Assembly (NCBI GenBank): GCA_023231105.1
Contig: JALNWB010000036.1
Span: 1-26,446 of the forward strand
Direction: 5' to 3'
From: Ignavibacteriaceae bacterium
GTDB taxonomy: Bacteria; Bacteroidota; Ignavibacteria; Ignavibacteriales; Ignavibacteriaceae
Length of the DNA: 26,446 bases
In this document: positions 1 to 8,774 of the stretch, piece after piece
How the letters are laid out: every line of letters begins with the position of its first letter
Numbering within the stretch: position 1 is the first letter of the stretch
The notes under the pieces: model-generated
The model's database searches: none
Seen by the model: only the letters and a program-made list of their open reading frames with translations
Told to the model about the DNA's origin: nothing
Position numbers and translations under genes: made by a program

Positions 1-33
1 AAAGAAGATGGTCCTGATAAAATAATTTTTTCG

Positions 34-69
34 AAGCCTTCAAGATCAAAATAGATATTGAAGGCTTTT
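34..69 (+). terminator. Intrinsic terminator-like hairpin at window edge
   Basis: AAGCCTTCAA (34-43) pairs perfectly with TTGAAGGCTT (58-67), a 10-bp stem with a 14-nt loop, followed by a short T run. It probably ends a plus-strand gene lying left of the window. One open frame from base 1 ends at a TAG at 52-54, but too little is present to call a gene. Bases 70-230 show no gene or clear site. Confidence 0.5.
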
Positions 70-230
70 CCTCCAAAATTTTATTGAAAATATGTAGTGG
101 AAAAATATGTAAATAATAAAACTGCTTTTTCCCTATCACCAAATATCTGCACCGCACAAACAGTAAATAATGATAGCTACGCACTTCAACCTACTGAGTT
201 TAAATTATTGGGTATAAATCTATGTTTAAT

Positions 231-1109
231 CTAATCTCTTAGAATTAAGATTACCCCAAGAAGAATGAATAATACTGCGATTGTTTTTTTAAGTAAGTTC
301 GAATCCTTAAATATCTTTCCCCCGATTATTGTTGCCCATAAAACAGAAGTACGTTTAACCGCAAGTGTTAAAGCCACCGATGCAAGACCAATGGAAACAA
401 CCTGCGTATAACGATAGCCAATTGTGAGCAACGAAATCAAAATTATCCAGCCAAGGTCTTTCTTCCTAAAATTAATGAACATCTCTTCTCTATTCTTTCT
501 GAAAGAAAAAAAGACTATCGAAAAAAGGATTGCAAAAAAAAGATGTTGAAAAGCAGTCAATGAAATTGGAGAAAGATTCATTTTTACAAGAAGAAGTTTA
601 TCCATTATTGACGAAGCTGTGAAGAGAAATAAAGCCGACAGAATGTAAAGATGATATTTCGATTTGATAAACACATTTAACGGAAAAAGAATTCCTTTTA
701 GATTTTTACTTTCTAAAATGTAGGTTCCGATGATAAGAGAAATTAATCCTAAAACTTCTGTGGTTTTCAGCGATTCGCCAAGGAAAACAAATGCAAACAC
801 TGCCACAAATCCCGGCGTTAATGCAAGCAGAGGAAGGGCGTTGCTTATTTGTAAGTTCTTTAATGCTGTCATAACACATAAAAATGCTGCAACACCGATT
901 ATTGATTTTACAAAAAGGATTGACAGATTAAATGAATTGATGGTCGCATAATTAACGGCTAAAAAAAAAGGAATAGAAAAAACCAGATTAACAATTGCAA
1001 GAAGGAAAGAAAATTCAAGCGGGCTGCGATAGAACAACACTTTCTTTTGAGTAATGGCTGCAAATGCAGACAGCAATGCTGAGGTTAAAGCAATAAAGAA
1101 CCAAGTCAT
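231..1109 (-). CDS. EamA/DMT-family inner-membrane transporter
   Basis: The 292-aa product is almost entirely hydrophobic, with about ten membrane segments arranged as two similar halves. This is the usual size and design of EamA drug/metabolite transporters. The C-terminal half has the family's typical region with a conserved proline-free VALTLAVKRTSVLWATIIGG stretch and ends in a hydrophobic helix plus short charged tail. Substrate cannot be read from the sequence. Its start lies 37 bp after the stop of the TonB-dependent receptor on the same strand, so the two may be co-transcribed; an outer-membrane importer next to an inner-membrane carrier would then suggest a shared uptake route, but this is inference. 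No strong Shine-Dalgarno is visible, which is common in this lineage. Confidence 0.85.
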   Translation of the reverse strand: MTWFFIALTSALLSAFAAITQKKVLFYRSPLEFSFLLAIVNLVFSIPFFLAVNYATINSFNLSILFVKSIIGVAAFLCVMTALKNLQISNALPLLALTPGFVAVFAFVFLGESLKTTEVLGLISLIIGTYILESKNLKGILFPLNVFIKSKYHLYILSALFLFTASSIMDKLLLVKMNLSPISLTAFQHLFFAILFSIVFFSFRKNREEMFINFRKKDLGWIILISLLTIGYRYTQVVSIGLASVALTLAVKRTSVLWATIIGGKIFKDSNLLKKTIAVLFILLGVILILRD

Positions 1110-1146
1110 AATGTTTTGTGTGATGATGAAGAAAAATTATTCAAGG

Positions 1147-3519
1147 CTACCAATTCAAATTAAGTTTAATAAAAATATTTCTTCCGGGTTCGCTTTTATT
1201 AAATCCGCGGCTTGTTGATAAATGATTTCTGTATTCTTTGTTAAAAATGTTCTCTACCCCAGCTGAAACTTGAAAATCAACTAAACAGAATTTGAAAGAA
1301 TTCGTACTGCAAAATAAATTTAAATAAGCGTAACCTGGAGTTGTCATTTCTCCGGCAGCGACATTTTTTTGTGCGGCAAAAATAGTTGATGAAAAATCTG
1401 TTTCAAGATATTCGTACAATCTGAATTTAATTCCAACAGTGCTATTCAACGGCGGAATACCCGGAAGATTGTTGTTTGCCGAGATATCGTCTCCCTTTAC
1501 ATATGATGCGGAAATGTGAAATACAAAATCGTTATAAAAATTATATTCGGTACGGAAATCAAAACCATATAGTCGAGCTTCACCAATATTTGTTTTGATG
1601 TATGCGTTTCTTCCTTCAAACGTTCCGGGTAGTTCAGTAACAAGATTATTAAAGTTATTAAAGAAGATGCTCGACACTAATTTGAAATCAGCCAAATAAT
1701 ATCTGAAACCAAGATCGGCTGATTTACCTTTTTCTGGTTTAAGATTTGGATTTCCCACGCGAACGTAACTCCCTTGGTCGATGTACTGAAATCTTTCTTC
1801 GAGTGAAGGAGAACGGAACGAATGGCCAAGACTCAACGTAAGATCGAGATTTTGATTCAACGAATATTTCAAACCAACATTTTCACTAAATGAAACATCG
1901 TTAGCGTTTATCTTATTCCAAATAATTTTTTGTCCGGATGGAGTGTAATTGATTATTCCGTTTACAATTTCATAGATGGGATTGAGGGTGGTTTCTCCAC
2001 TAACCCAAATTTTATCAATACGCGCACCGAGCGATAAGGATAGTACATCTTTTGTTAATTCAGCATCATCCTGCGCAAACGCACCGAGACTTTTATATTT
2101 TGAATCAGGTATAGGTTTCTCTCCAATAATTTTACTGGTTGTACTTTTTATATTTCCTTGAGCATCAAGCACTTCTATCTTTTGAAATTTTTCACGATTT
2201 CCGTTGTAGTTTCTATCCCAATAGTCGATTCCCAAAATAAGATTATTGTTCTCTTCAAGTAAAAAATTTCCTTGAATTTGCAGGTTATTATTTTTATGGA
2301 CGGCACCGGGAGTAATTTTCAAAACTGATACTCTTTTAGCTGGTGATGAATTCGTCGTGGCAATATTCTGTATCATGTGAGGAATATTTTCAACATTTCG
2401 TTCGATAGATTGATATGAATATTTAGTAGAAAACTTATAAAAATATTTTGAAATGTTTTGAATTTCATAACCGGCTGAAATCGTTTCCCGTTTCTCAAAA
2501 GGGTAGCGTACATCCGCACTATCCGAAAAAACAGATGCGCCTGGAATTCCAACATTCTCAGCCTTGAACATTTGGTAATTAATCTTGATAATATGATTCT
2601 CGATCGGAAGAATATTTACTGCACCGGAGAAACTGTAATCTTTGAATTGACTATTCTTCAATTCACCCGATGGAGTTTGAGTATTAGCTGCTTTTCTATA
2701 AGAGCCGGCTAACTTTGATGCCCAGAACGAACTCCCGCTATTAAGCGAACCCGACCATGATGATAAATTATTTACTGAATTTAATCCGGTGGAAAAATTC
2801 CCCTTCATCGTAAAATGTTCATATAATTGCGGCGCTTTTGTAATGATGTTTATAATGCCACCTGTTGCCCCGGAACCGTATATCGACGAAGACGCCCCTT
2901 TAATAATTTCAATTCTCTCAATATCATTTAAGTCAATCATTGATAGACGCGCAGCAATATCAGTTGAAGTTGCAATCCTATCGCCATCGATAAGCGTAAC
3001 TACATTTTCACGGCTCAATCCGCGGATGTTTACTTCAGTTCCCCAAACGCCATCGCGTAAAAGTGATATTCCCGGTTGATCTTTCACTACATCAGAAAGC
3101 GATTGGAAAGGTTTATTTTCAATTTGTTCTTTCCCAACTAATAACTCAGAATAAGGAGAATTGCGAAGATATTTTTCAGTTCTGTTTGTACTTACAACTA
3201 CTTCATCCAATTCTATCAAAGAAGGCTCTAACGAAAAATTTTTTATCATTGAACCGGTAGTGACATCTATAATGGATGTCAAAGATTTATAACCAAGTCG
3301 TGATATTTTAACCTGGTAATTTCCTTTTGGAATATTTTTTAAAGAATAGTAACCTTCGCTGTTAGTTATTATAAAATAATTATGAGAAATAAATACAACA
3401 GCTCCGGCAACGGCGCTGCTGTTTTTTAAATCGTTTACGTTTCCGTTAACTGAAAAATTTTGCGCGGGCACTTTTATCAATATCGAAAATAAAAACAGCA
3501 ATACAAGTTTAAAGTTCAT
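1147..3519 (-). CDS. TonB-dependent outer-membrane receptor with CarboxypepD_reg-like domain
   Basis: 790 aa. Residues 1-19 form a signal peptide. Residues about 20-105 are a CarboxypepD_reg-like beta-sandwich, typical of Bacteroidota-type receptors, followed by LDEVVVSTNR, a TonB-box-like segment. A plug domain follows (about 110-230) with the characteristic IYGSGATGGIINIITK ending. The rest is a beta-barrel rich in aromatic/polar alternation that ends in the terminal aromatic residue (LNLNW) expected for outer-membrane insertion. It takes up a ligand across the outer membrane using TonB/ExbBD energy. The barrel resembles BtuB/FepA-type receptors in length, but ligand (siderophore, cobalamin, other) cannot be assigned. 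The gene is complete and probably heads a two-gene unit with the downstream EamA transporter. Confidence 0.93.
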   Translation of the reverse strand: MNFKLVLLFLFSILIKVPAQNFSVNGNVNDLKNSSAVAGAVVFISHNYFIITNSEGYYSLKNIPKGNYQVKISRLGYKSLTSIIDVTTGSMIKNFSLEPSLIELDEVVVSTNRTEKYLRNSPYSELLVGKEQIENKPFQSLSDVVKDQPGISLLRDGVWGTEVNIRGLSRENVVTLIDGDRIATSTDIAARLSMIDLNDIERIEIIKGASSSIYGSGATGGIINIITKAPQLYEHFTMKGNFSTGLNSVNNLSSWSGSLNSGSSFWASKLAGSYRKAANTQTPSGELKNSQFKDYSFSGAVNILPIENHIIKINYQMFKAENVGIPGASVFSDSADVRYPFEKRETISAGYEIQNISKYFYKFSTKYSYQSIERNVENIPHMIQNIATTNSSPAKRVSVLKITPGAVHKNNNLQIQGNFLLEENNNLILGIDYWDRNYNGNREKFQKIEVLDAQGNIKSTTSKIIGEKPIPDSKYKSLGAFAQDDAELTKDVLSLSLGARIDKIWVSGETTLNPIYEIVNGIINYTPSGQKIIWNKINANDVSFSENVGLKYSLNQNLDLTLSLGHSFRSPSLEERFQYIDQGSYVRVGNPNLKPEKGKSADLGFRYYLADFKLVSSIFFNNFNNLVTELPGTFEGRNAYIKTNIGEARLYGFDFRTEYNFYNDFVFHISASYVKGDDISANNNLPGIPPLNSTVGIKFRLYEYLETDFSSTIFAAQKNVAAGEMTTPGYAYLNLFCSTNSFKFCLVDFQVSAGVENIFNKEYRNHLSTSRGFNKSEPGRNIFIKLNLNW

Positions 3520-3688
3520 TCATCATCTATTACCAGACTAATTGATCATTCCCGGCGGTTAACAATAAAGCGATGGTTTACTATTTCAAGGTCAGGTTGT
3601 ATTCAAATTATTTTTTGAAGTTTGTAAAAAAACTATCTGTAAAAATAATATTAAATTCTTAAAGGTTGATTTTAAATATTTTCTTAAT

Positions 3689-3806
3689 AGATAAAAAAAT
3701 CTCTTGCTTTTTCTAAAAAAGTCTTTTATTTTTGAACCACGATTCATTATGCTTACCCCCCATAGTGAATCTTCCCACGCCCGGTAGCCCTCCACCGGGC
3801 ATTTTT
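3689..3806. repeat. Structured ~118-bp repeat, copy 1
   Basis: First of two direct copies in the 519-bp gene-free stretch between the TonB receptor and ilvE. It consists of an A/T-rich hairpin region, a diverged form (GAACCACGATTC) of a palindrome intact in copy 2, a conserved block with a run of Cs, and a terminal hairpin GCCCGGT (3779-3785)/ACCGGGC (3794-3800) with an 8-nt loop, followed by seven Ts. No plus-strand gene precedes it, so it is not an obvious gene terminator. It may be a dispersed palindromic element or small RNA. Confidence 0.75.
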
Positions 3807-3852
3807 TTGCCTTTTCAAAAAGATTTCCCAAAATCAGATAATTTTTTAAAAT

Positions 3853-3970
3853 AGATAAAAAAAAGACTTGCTTTTTTAAAAAAAGTCTTTTAGATTTGAA
3901 CCATGGTTCATTATGCTTACCCCCCATAGTGAATCTTCCCACGCCCGGTAGCCCTCCACCGGGCATTTTT
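3853..3970. repeat. Structured ~118-bp repeat, copy 2
   Basis: Second copy, nearly identical from about 3900 to 3968. The left hairpin is well formed here (AAAAGACTT with AAGTCTTTT, 3862-3892). The palindrome GAACCATGGTTC is perfect (3898-3909), and the GCCCGGT/ACCGGGC hairpin (3943-3949, 3958-3964) is followed by five Ts. The copy ends about 70 bp before the ilvE start, so transcription of ilvE probably begins after it. Between and around the two copies I see no gene. Confidence 0.75.
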
Positions 3971-4038
3971 ATTTTAAATTTACCGTAAAATTTGTTAAAT
4001 ATCGGGTGACTAATTCTCACTTTTTGCAAGGAATCGTT

Positions 4039-5121
4039 ATGGAACAAATATCATATCAGATAAAACCTAGGATTGATAAAATTGAATTACCCCAAAAGTT
4101 AGGTTTTGGAGCAATCTTTACGGATCATATTTTTGAAATGGATTATAATCCTCGAAAAGGATGGCATAATTTTGCTATCAAACCTGTAGAAAGATTGTCA
4201 ATTCATCCTGCCGCGATGTTTATTCATTATGGGCAATCTATCTTCGAAGGGCTAAAAGCATTCCGCACTATTAATAATGAAACGGTGATTTTTCGTCCGG
4301 AAAAACACCTTGCACGAATGAACAATTCTGCAAAACGACTTTGCATGCCGCAAATTGATGAAGCGTTCGTTCTTGAAGCTTTAAAAGAATTAATTTCAAT
4401 AGAACAAGATTGGATCCCCACTAATAGCGGAGAATCACTTTACATTCGTCCTATCATGTTCGGAACCGACGAAATGTTAGGAGTCCATCCTTCCAAAAGT
4501 TATAAATTTATTATAATGCTATCACCGGTGGGAGCTTATTATCCTGAAGGATTTAAGCCGGTAAAAATTTTAATGCAGGATGAATATGTCCGTGCGGTAA
4601 GAAAAGGAATCGGCGAAGCAAAAACGTCTGGGAATTACAGCGCAAGTTTATTAGCAACTGAAATTGCGAATCAATTAGGTTACACACAAGTATTGTGGCT
4701 TGATGGTGTTGAACAAAAATATCTTGAAGAAGTTGGGACGATGAATATTTTTGTTGAATTTGAAAATGAAATTGCGACTCCAAAACTTACCGGAAGTATT
4801 CTTCCCGGAGTTACACGCGCATCTATAATCCAATTGCTAAGAGACAAAAATTATACGATTAACGAAAGGCTTATCAGTGTTGATGAAGTTATTGAAGCTT
4901 ACGATAACGGAAAATTAAAAGGCGTTTTCGGAACAGGCACGGCAGCTATCATTTCTCCAGTTGCCGAAGTTACTTTCAAAGAGAAAAAAATGATCCTCAA
5001 TAATGGGGAAGCCAGCAAGCTTGCTGTTGAATTATTTAATGAAATAACCGAAATTCAAAAAGGGAGTGTGCCTGATAAATTTGGATGGATAACAAAAGTT
5101 GTTTCTGAAGTAAGCGTATAA
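4039..5121 (+). CDS. ilvE: Branched-chain amino acid aminotransferase
   Basis: PLP-dependent class IV aminotransferase that makes or degrades leucine, isoleucine and valine by amino transfer with 2-oxoglutarate/glutamate. The 360-aa length fits the longer bacterial/eukaryotic-type BCAT group. Visible motifs are GQSIFEGLKAFR (residues about 65-76), the PLP-lysine region GIGEAKTSGNY with Lys195, the LEEVGTMNIF block and the GTGTAAIISPV block near the C-terminus. I chose ATG 4039 over an upstream in-frame ATG at 4006 because AAGGAA sits 5-10 bases before 4039 and the family N-terminus begins there. The 4006 extension runs through leader sequence. A strong terminator follows at once, so the gene looks monocistronic. 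Confidence 0.95.
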   Translation: MEQISYQIKPRIDKIELPQKLGFGAIFTDHIFEMDYNPRKGWHNFAIKPVERLSIHPAAMFIHYGQSIFEGLKAFRTINNETVIFRPEKHLARMNNSAKRLCMPQIDEAFVLEALKELISIEQDWIPTNSGESLYIRPIMFGTDEMLGVHPSKSYKFIIMLSPVGAYYPEGFKPVKILMQDEYVRAVRKGIGEAKTSGNYSASLLATEIANQLGYTQVLWLDGVEQKYLEEVGTMNIFVEFENEIATPKLTGSILPGVTRASIIQLLRDKNYTINERLISVDEVIEAYDNGKLKGVFGTGTAAIISPVAEVTFKEKKMILNNGEASKLAVELFNEITEIQKGSVPDKFGWITKVVSEVSV

Positions 5122-5153
5122 ATTTGATTGTTTTTCTTTTTATTTAATCTTTC

Positions 5154-5180
5154 AACTCTTCCTTTATGGAAGAGTTTTTT
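5154..5180 (+). terminator. Intrinsic terminator of ilvE
   Basis: AACTCTTCC (5154-5162) pairs perfectly with GGAAGAGTT (5168-5176) across a 5-nt loop, followed by a T run. An ATG lies inside this hairpin and would extend the next gene upstream, which is one reason to place the phosphatase start later. Confidence 0.85.
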
Positions 5181-5192
5181 TATAGGATGTTG

Positions 5193-6269
5193 ATGAAAAA
5201 AATAATTTTATTACTGACAATTTTTCTTTGCACAATAGCCTTTGCAGAAGGTCCCAAGCTCCCTAAAAATATCATTATTATGATTGGAGACGGAATGGGA
5301 ATTTCTCAAGTAAGCGCCACTGTTTTAACAAATGCAAATTCAGCGTTTAGAAGATTTCCTATCACGGGTTTTTCAATAACGTGTTCGGCAGACAAGCTAA
5401 TAACTGATTCTGCTGCGGGTGGAACTGCGCTTGCCTGCGGAGTACGGACAAAAAATGGCGCCATTGGTGTTGATGAAACGGGAAAATCAATCCCTTCGAT
5501 TTTTGAATTAGCAAAACAAAAAAAACGTTCAACAGGTGTTGTCGTTACTTCCGAAGTTACTAATGCAACGCCCGCCGCATTTTTAGGGCATACTCTCGAC
5601 CGGCACAATAGTGAACTTCTTGCCGAGCAATTTACTTCACTTGAAACAGATATTGTTGTTGGAGGAGGAAGACGATATTTTATTCCCGAAACTTCCGGTG
5701 GAAAAAGAAAAGATAACATTGATTTATTAGCGAAGCTTCAAGAGAAAGGATATATCATTTTTAATAATTTTGAAAATCTGAAAAAATCGGATTCTAAAAA
5801 GTATTATGCTCTTCTTGAAAATGGAGAATTGAAATCTGCTGAAAAACGAGATTATTCTCTCTCCGATTTGACTAAAAAAGCTTTAAATGATCTATCAAAA
5901 AATGAAAATGGTTTTGTTTTAATGATTGAAGGTTCCCAAATTGATAATGGCGGTCACGATAATAATCAAGAACAATTAGTAAATGAAATGAATGATTTTG
6001 AAAACGCTCTGCAAACTGTACTTGACTTTGCCGAAACAAATAAGGAAACTTTAGTTTTGGTTACTGCTGACCACGAAACTGGCGGTGCCGCAATTACTAC
6101 CGGAGACATCGGCGGAGATAATTTAAAAATTGATTTTGCCTCTAAAAGCCATACCGCCGCAATGGTTGGCGTGTTTGCTTATGGACCGCAGTGTGAAATA
6201 TTTTCCGGAATAAATGAAAATTATCTCTTAGGAAGAAAATTATTTCTTTTGTTAGAAACTCAAGAATAA
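5193..6269 (+). CDS. Secreted alkaline phosphatase (PhoA family)
   Basis: Phosphate monoesterase of the alkaline phosphatase superfamily, exported by the signal peptide MKKIILLLTIFLCTIAFA. The mature protein starts near the metal-binding IGDGMG motif (Asp33). The nucleophile lies in TDSAAGGTA (Ser73). ATPAAFLGHTLDR carries an Arg (137) in the place of the phosphate-binding arginine. EGSQIDNGGHDNN and TADHETGG supply further metal ligands. At 358 aa it is shorter than E. coli PhoA (about 470), consistent with the compact forms lacking the crown insertion. The start is chosen at ATG 5193, which gives a clean signal peptide. ATG 5187 is also possible, and the ATG at 5166 lies inside the ilvE terminator. 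No Pho-box was identified. Confidence 0.92.
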   Translation: MKKIILLLTIFLCTIAFAEGPKLPKNIIIMIGDGMGISQVSATVLTNANSAFRRFPITGFSITCSADKLITDSAAGGTALACGVRTKNGAIGVDETGKSIPSIFELAKQKKRSTGVVVTSEVTNATPAAFLGHTLDRHNSELLAEQFTSLETDIVVGGGRRYFIPETSGGKRKDNIDLLAKLQEKGYIIFNNFENLKKSDSKKYYALLENGELKSAEKRDYSLSDLTKKALNDLSKNENGFVLMIEGSQIDNGGHDNNQEQLVNEMNDFENALQTVLDFAETNKETLVLVTADHETGGAAITTGDIGGDNLKIDFASKSHTAAMVGVFAYGPQCEIFSGINENYLLGRKLFLLLETQE

Positions 6270-6489
6270 TTTATTTCAAAAAAACGGTTTTGATTTTTCC
6301 ATTCTTAATTTCACTTTGTAATTTTCAACCAGAAGAAGCACTTGGTAATTTATTTCTGTTAGTGTGGAATTATTCTTAGTAAAAGTTTGTTACCTTTATA
6401 AACTTACTTGTCTAATATGAAAATTTGTTAAGTGTGTTTCAAATAATAAACGGTGTGATATAAAGCAGACTTAAAAAAAGTTTCATTTT

Positions 6490-6515
6490 ATTTCGACGAA
6501 ATCATTTTATATTTG
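6490..6515 (+). promoter_or_regulatory. Bacteroidota-type promoter box with overlapping palindrome
   Basis: TATATTTG (6508-6515) matches the TAnnTTTG -7 consensus, 40 bp before the ATG of the small membrane protein. Just upstream lies the perfect inverted repeat ATTTCG-A-CGAAAT (6490-6502), placed where a repressor or activator could act. No good -33 TTTG box is visible, so this is a partial match. The remaining gap 6270-6489 shows nothing I can name. Confidence 0.4.
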
Positions 6516-6555
6516 TACTACTTATTTCAGTTAATTTATAAGAATAAAAAAATAG

Positions 6556-6882
6556 ATGCATTTAGACCTTCAGTCAATTGTAAATTATATCACTATCGGC
6601 ATAATTGTCTTCTTTTTAACAATAATGATCTTTTCAATTTTAACTAAAAAAATTGTTGTTAGTAGGAGGAAAAAGGAAGAAGAAAAGCTGCAAATACGAG
6701 TGCCGAAACAATATTATACCAGCAGCAAAGTTTATACTTTTTCAGTTCCCGATAATTATTCTAATCAAAATCCTTCAACTAAAACATTTGAACAAAAAAC
6801 GAAACATGCCGAACGGTATAAAGTTATTAATGAACCTTTCAACAGAAACTCTGCTTCATTTACCTATCGAAGTTGGAACTAA
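6556..6882 (+). CDS. Small single-pass membrane protein, unknown function
   Basis: 108 aa. Residues about 9-30 form one strongly hydrophobic helix. A basic/acidic stretch (VVSRRKKEEEK) then marks the likely cytoplasmic side, and a polar, Asn/Ser/Lys-rich tail of about 70 residues has no recognisable domain. I do not recognise the family. An upstream TAnnTTTG-like box and the absence of an overlapping gene support expression. An overlapping frame from 6653 has no support. It ends 25 bp before the left attachment repeat and was therefore the chromosomal neighbour of tRNA-Arg(CCT) before the element entered. Confidence 0.6.
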   Translation: MHLDLQSIVNYITIGIIVFFLTIMIFSILTKKIVVSRRKKEEEKLQIRVPKQYYTSSKVYTFSVPDNYSNQNPSTKTFEQKTKHAERYKVINEPFNRNSASFTYRSWN

Positions 6883-6907
6883 TAGAAAAACAATTTTTTA
6901 AAATTGT

Positions 6908-6975
<68 letters not shown>

Positions 6976-7003
6976 GGGCTAAATTCAAAGCTTTTTTAGG
7001 CAG

Positions 7004-7023
7004 TGATGACGATTGTTACGACA
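7004..7023 (+). promoter_or_regulatory. Left arm-type integrase site
   Basis: TGATGACGATT (7004-7014) followed directly by GTTACGACA (7015-7023), about 30 bp inside the left core and 50 bp before the integrase gene. The same 11-mer and 9-mer recur in the same orientation near the right end (15216-15257). Matching words at both ends of a tyrosine-integrase element are typical of arm-type binding sites for the integrase N-terminal domain. Confidence 0.65.
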
Positions 7024-7073
7024 GATTCGTAATTCTTTTGGCTAATCTTTGAACGTTATGAAAGGAAAATCTT

Positions 7074-8081
7074 ATGATTCTTTCTAAACGTACAAATGGT
7101 ATTTATTACGTTTACTTTCTGCAACAAAACGGAAAGAGAACCTGCGCTACTACACACACCAGGATTAAGGCAGAAGCTTTAAAGTTTGTTACTAACTTTG
7201 AAAAGGAAATGGAAGAACGGAAGCGGAACAAATTAATTCCGGTTTCCTTGTCTGATTTCAAGAAAGAATATTTGGTACACTCTCAAACCATCCACACAAA
7301 AAACACTTCCAAAGTAATAAGAGTTTCCTTTAAGTTCTTTGAATCCTATTTTAGAAAGATTACACTACCGGAACTGAATAAATCAAACCTCACCGATTAT
7401 TTCCAAAATAGAATTAGTACCGCTTCAATTTACCAGGCAAGAATAGACCGGATAAATTTATCAAGTGCTTTTTCTTATGCAGTTGATAAAAAATATCTTG
7501 CTTCTAATCCGATGAAAGAAATTAAACCGTTCAAGATACCGGAGAAACAACCTTTATTCTTTTCAGAAGCGGAGTTTCAAATATTACTGAACGCAACAAT
7601 CGATAAGGATTTGAAAGATTTATTTATTGTCGCAGTAAATACCGGATTGAGACAAATGGAAATCCTTACTTTAACTTGGCAACAAATTAATTTCCGCCAA
7701 AATATGATTATGTTGGATAACCAACAGCATTTATCAAAGTCTAAAAAAAGTTCTTCCGTGCCTTTGAACTTAACAGCACTCCAAATATTAACTGAACGAG
7801 AATTACACAAAACGAGTGAGTATGTATTCACGTATCATAATAAACAGATGCAACCGGATTTCGTTTCACATCAGTTTAAGCAGATTGTAAGAAGTGCAAG
7901 GTTAAACGATTCATTCTCTTTTCATACTTTGCGCCATACGTTTGCATCTTGGTTAGTTCAGAGAAATGTACCAATACAACAAGTACAACAGCTTTTAAGA
8001 CACGCGGATTTAAAGACTTCGTTAATCTATGCGCACCTCCGGAATGATAATCTTTCAACTTCCGTAAACTTATTGAATTGA
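7074..8081 (+). CDS. Tyrosine recombinase (phage-type integrase)
   Basis: 335 aa site-specific recombinase that should integrate and excise the element at tRNA-Arg. An N-terminal arm-binding region (about 1-55) is followed by a SAM-like core-binding domain (about 58-150) and a catalytic domain (about 160-325). The full catalytic set is visible: Arg193 in NTGLRQMEI, Lys in KSKKSS (about 222-225), His284 and Arg287 in HTLRH, His310 in LLRHAD and the nucleophile Tyr319 in SLIYAHL. Start ATG 7074 has AAAGGAAAA upstream. It lies just inside the left attachment site, the usual position. Nothing is truncated, so it should be active. Confidence 0.96.
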   Translation: MILSKRTNGIYYVYFLQQNGKRTCATTHTRIKAEALKFVTNFEKEMEERKRNKLIPVSLSDFKKEYLVHSQTIHTKNTSKVIRVSFKFFESYFRKITLPELNKSNLTDYFQNRISTASIYQARIDRINLSSAFSYAVDKKYLASNPMKEIKPFKIPEKQPLFFSEAEFQILLNATIDKDLKDLFIVAVNTGLRQMEILTLTWQQINFRQNMIMLDNQQHLSKSKKSSSVPLNLTALQILTERELHKTSEYVFTYHNKQMQPDFVSHQFKQIVRSARLNDSFSFHTLRHTFASWLVQRNVPIQQVQQLLRHADLKTSLIYAHLRNDNLSTSVNLLN

Positions 8082-8216
8082 GGATTGAGATGAACCGTAA
8101 AACTTCATTAGAACGTATTAGAGCGCCATCAGGACACGGCACCAGGTGATGAAATACTTTAGTGCAAAGAAAAATAGTAATAAAAACAAAATAATTTTAA
8201 CAAAGGAGCTTATACA

Positions 8217-8498
8217 ATGGAACAGGAAATGAAAAACAATCACTTACAAATGGACGAATTAGCTTGTAATATTAAAAACATAGGAGAAGTCATTTTTGAC
8301 ATATTGATAGAAGAAGATTTTAGCCAAGATGATTACGATAAAACTTTATACAAGATTGAATCACTTGCTAAAGCTGTTGGTAATAACTGCAAAGAACTTG
8401 AAAAAGAATGCAGTAAAGGTTTGGATATTGTTGAGAAGCAAAGGATTGAAATGTACCAAGAGAGAAAAAGAGCTTCTGCAGTATTAGCAGAAGCCTAA
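8217..8498 (+). CDS. Small helical protein of the element, unknown function
   Basis: 93 aa, acidic and mostly alpha-helical with heptad-like Leu/Ile spacing in the second half, so a coiled coil is plausible. I do not recognise the family. A strong AAAGGAG Shine-Dalgarno lies 9 bases before ATG 8217, which supports a real gene. The last codons hold a hairpin, CTTCTGC (8473-8479) with GCAGAAG (8487-8493), without a T run. The 135-bp gap after the integrase contains a 19-codon ORF (8090-8149) with only a weak ribosome site. In comparable elements this position often holds regulators or small accessory proteins, but nothing here shows which. Confidence 0.7.
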   Translation: MEQEMKNNHLQMDELACNIKNIGEVIFDILIEEDFSQDDYDKTLYKIESLAKAVGNNCKELEKECSKGLDIVEKQRIEMYQERKRASAVLAEA

Positions 8499-8582
8499 GA
8501 AATAGCAAATAATACCAAATGAAAATAGGGGGTTTTTATTAATCTTGAAAGTGATTAAATTTAATCGAAGCAAAAAAGTATT

Positions 8583-8774
8583 ATGGAAAAACTGATTAAA
8601 TACTACTGTAACAAAAAAGAAAAGCTATCTAAGCCCAGAAAATCCGAAGTAGAATATCCTTACAGCGCAACAATCCCTAAGCAAGAAAATAACGAAGAAA
8701 TAACGATGGAGAGCAGAAGAAAAAACGGCAAAATGAGAGAGAAAAAACGCATAGAAAACGCAAAGGATTGTTGA
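8583..8774 (+). CDS. Doubtful small basic ORF
   Basis: 63 codons, very Lys/Glu/Arg-rich, with no recognised domain and no clear ribosome-binding site before ATG 8583. Its second half lies in the word-pair array that starts at 8687, so its residues there simply reflect the repeats. The first 30 codons look slightly more protein-like. I list it only because it is the sole plus-strand candidate between 8499 and 9343; it is more likely non-coding. Confidence 0.2.
   Translation: MEKLIKYYCNKKEKLSKPRKSEVEYPYSATIPKQENNEEITMESRRKNGKMREKKRIENAKDC

Noticed and set aside
3520..3600. TPP or cobalamin riboswitch upstream of the TonB receptor
   Set aside because: Minus strand has a weak look-alike (AACCTGACC), but no CTGAGA box or cobalamin core; the leader is too short and unstructured.
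3592..4047. 151-codon minus-strand ORF between the TonB receptor and ilvE
   Set aside because: It runs through both copies of the 118-bp repeat but reads them in different frames, so the protein sequence is not what is conserved. It also overlaps the ilvE start.
5166..5192. Upstream start for the alkaline phosphatase (ATG 5166)
   Set aside because: The codon lies inside the ilvE terminator hairpin and would put a non-typical extension in front of the signal peptide.
8090..8149. 19-residue ORF just after the integrase
   Set aside because: Weak ribosome site and no similarity; too short to support. Recorded in the neighbouring gene entry only.
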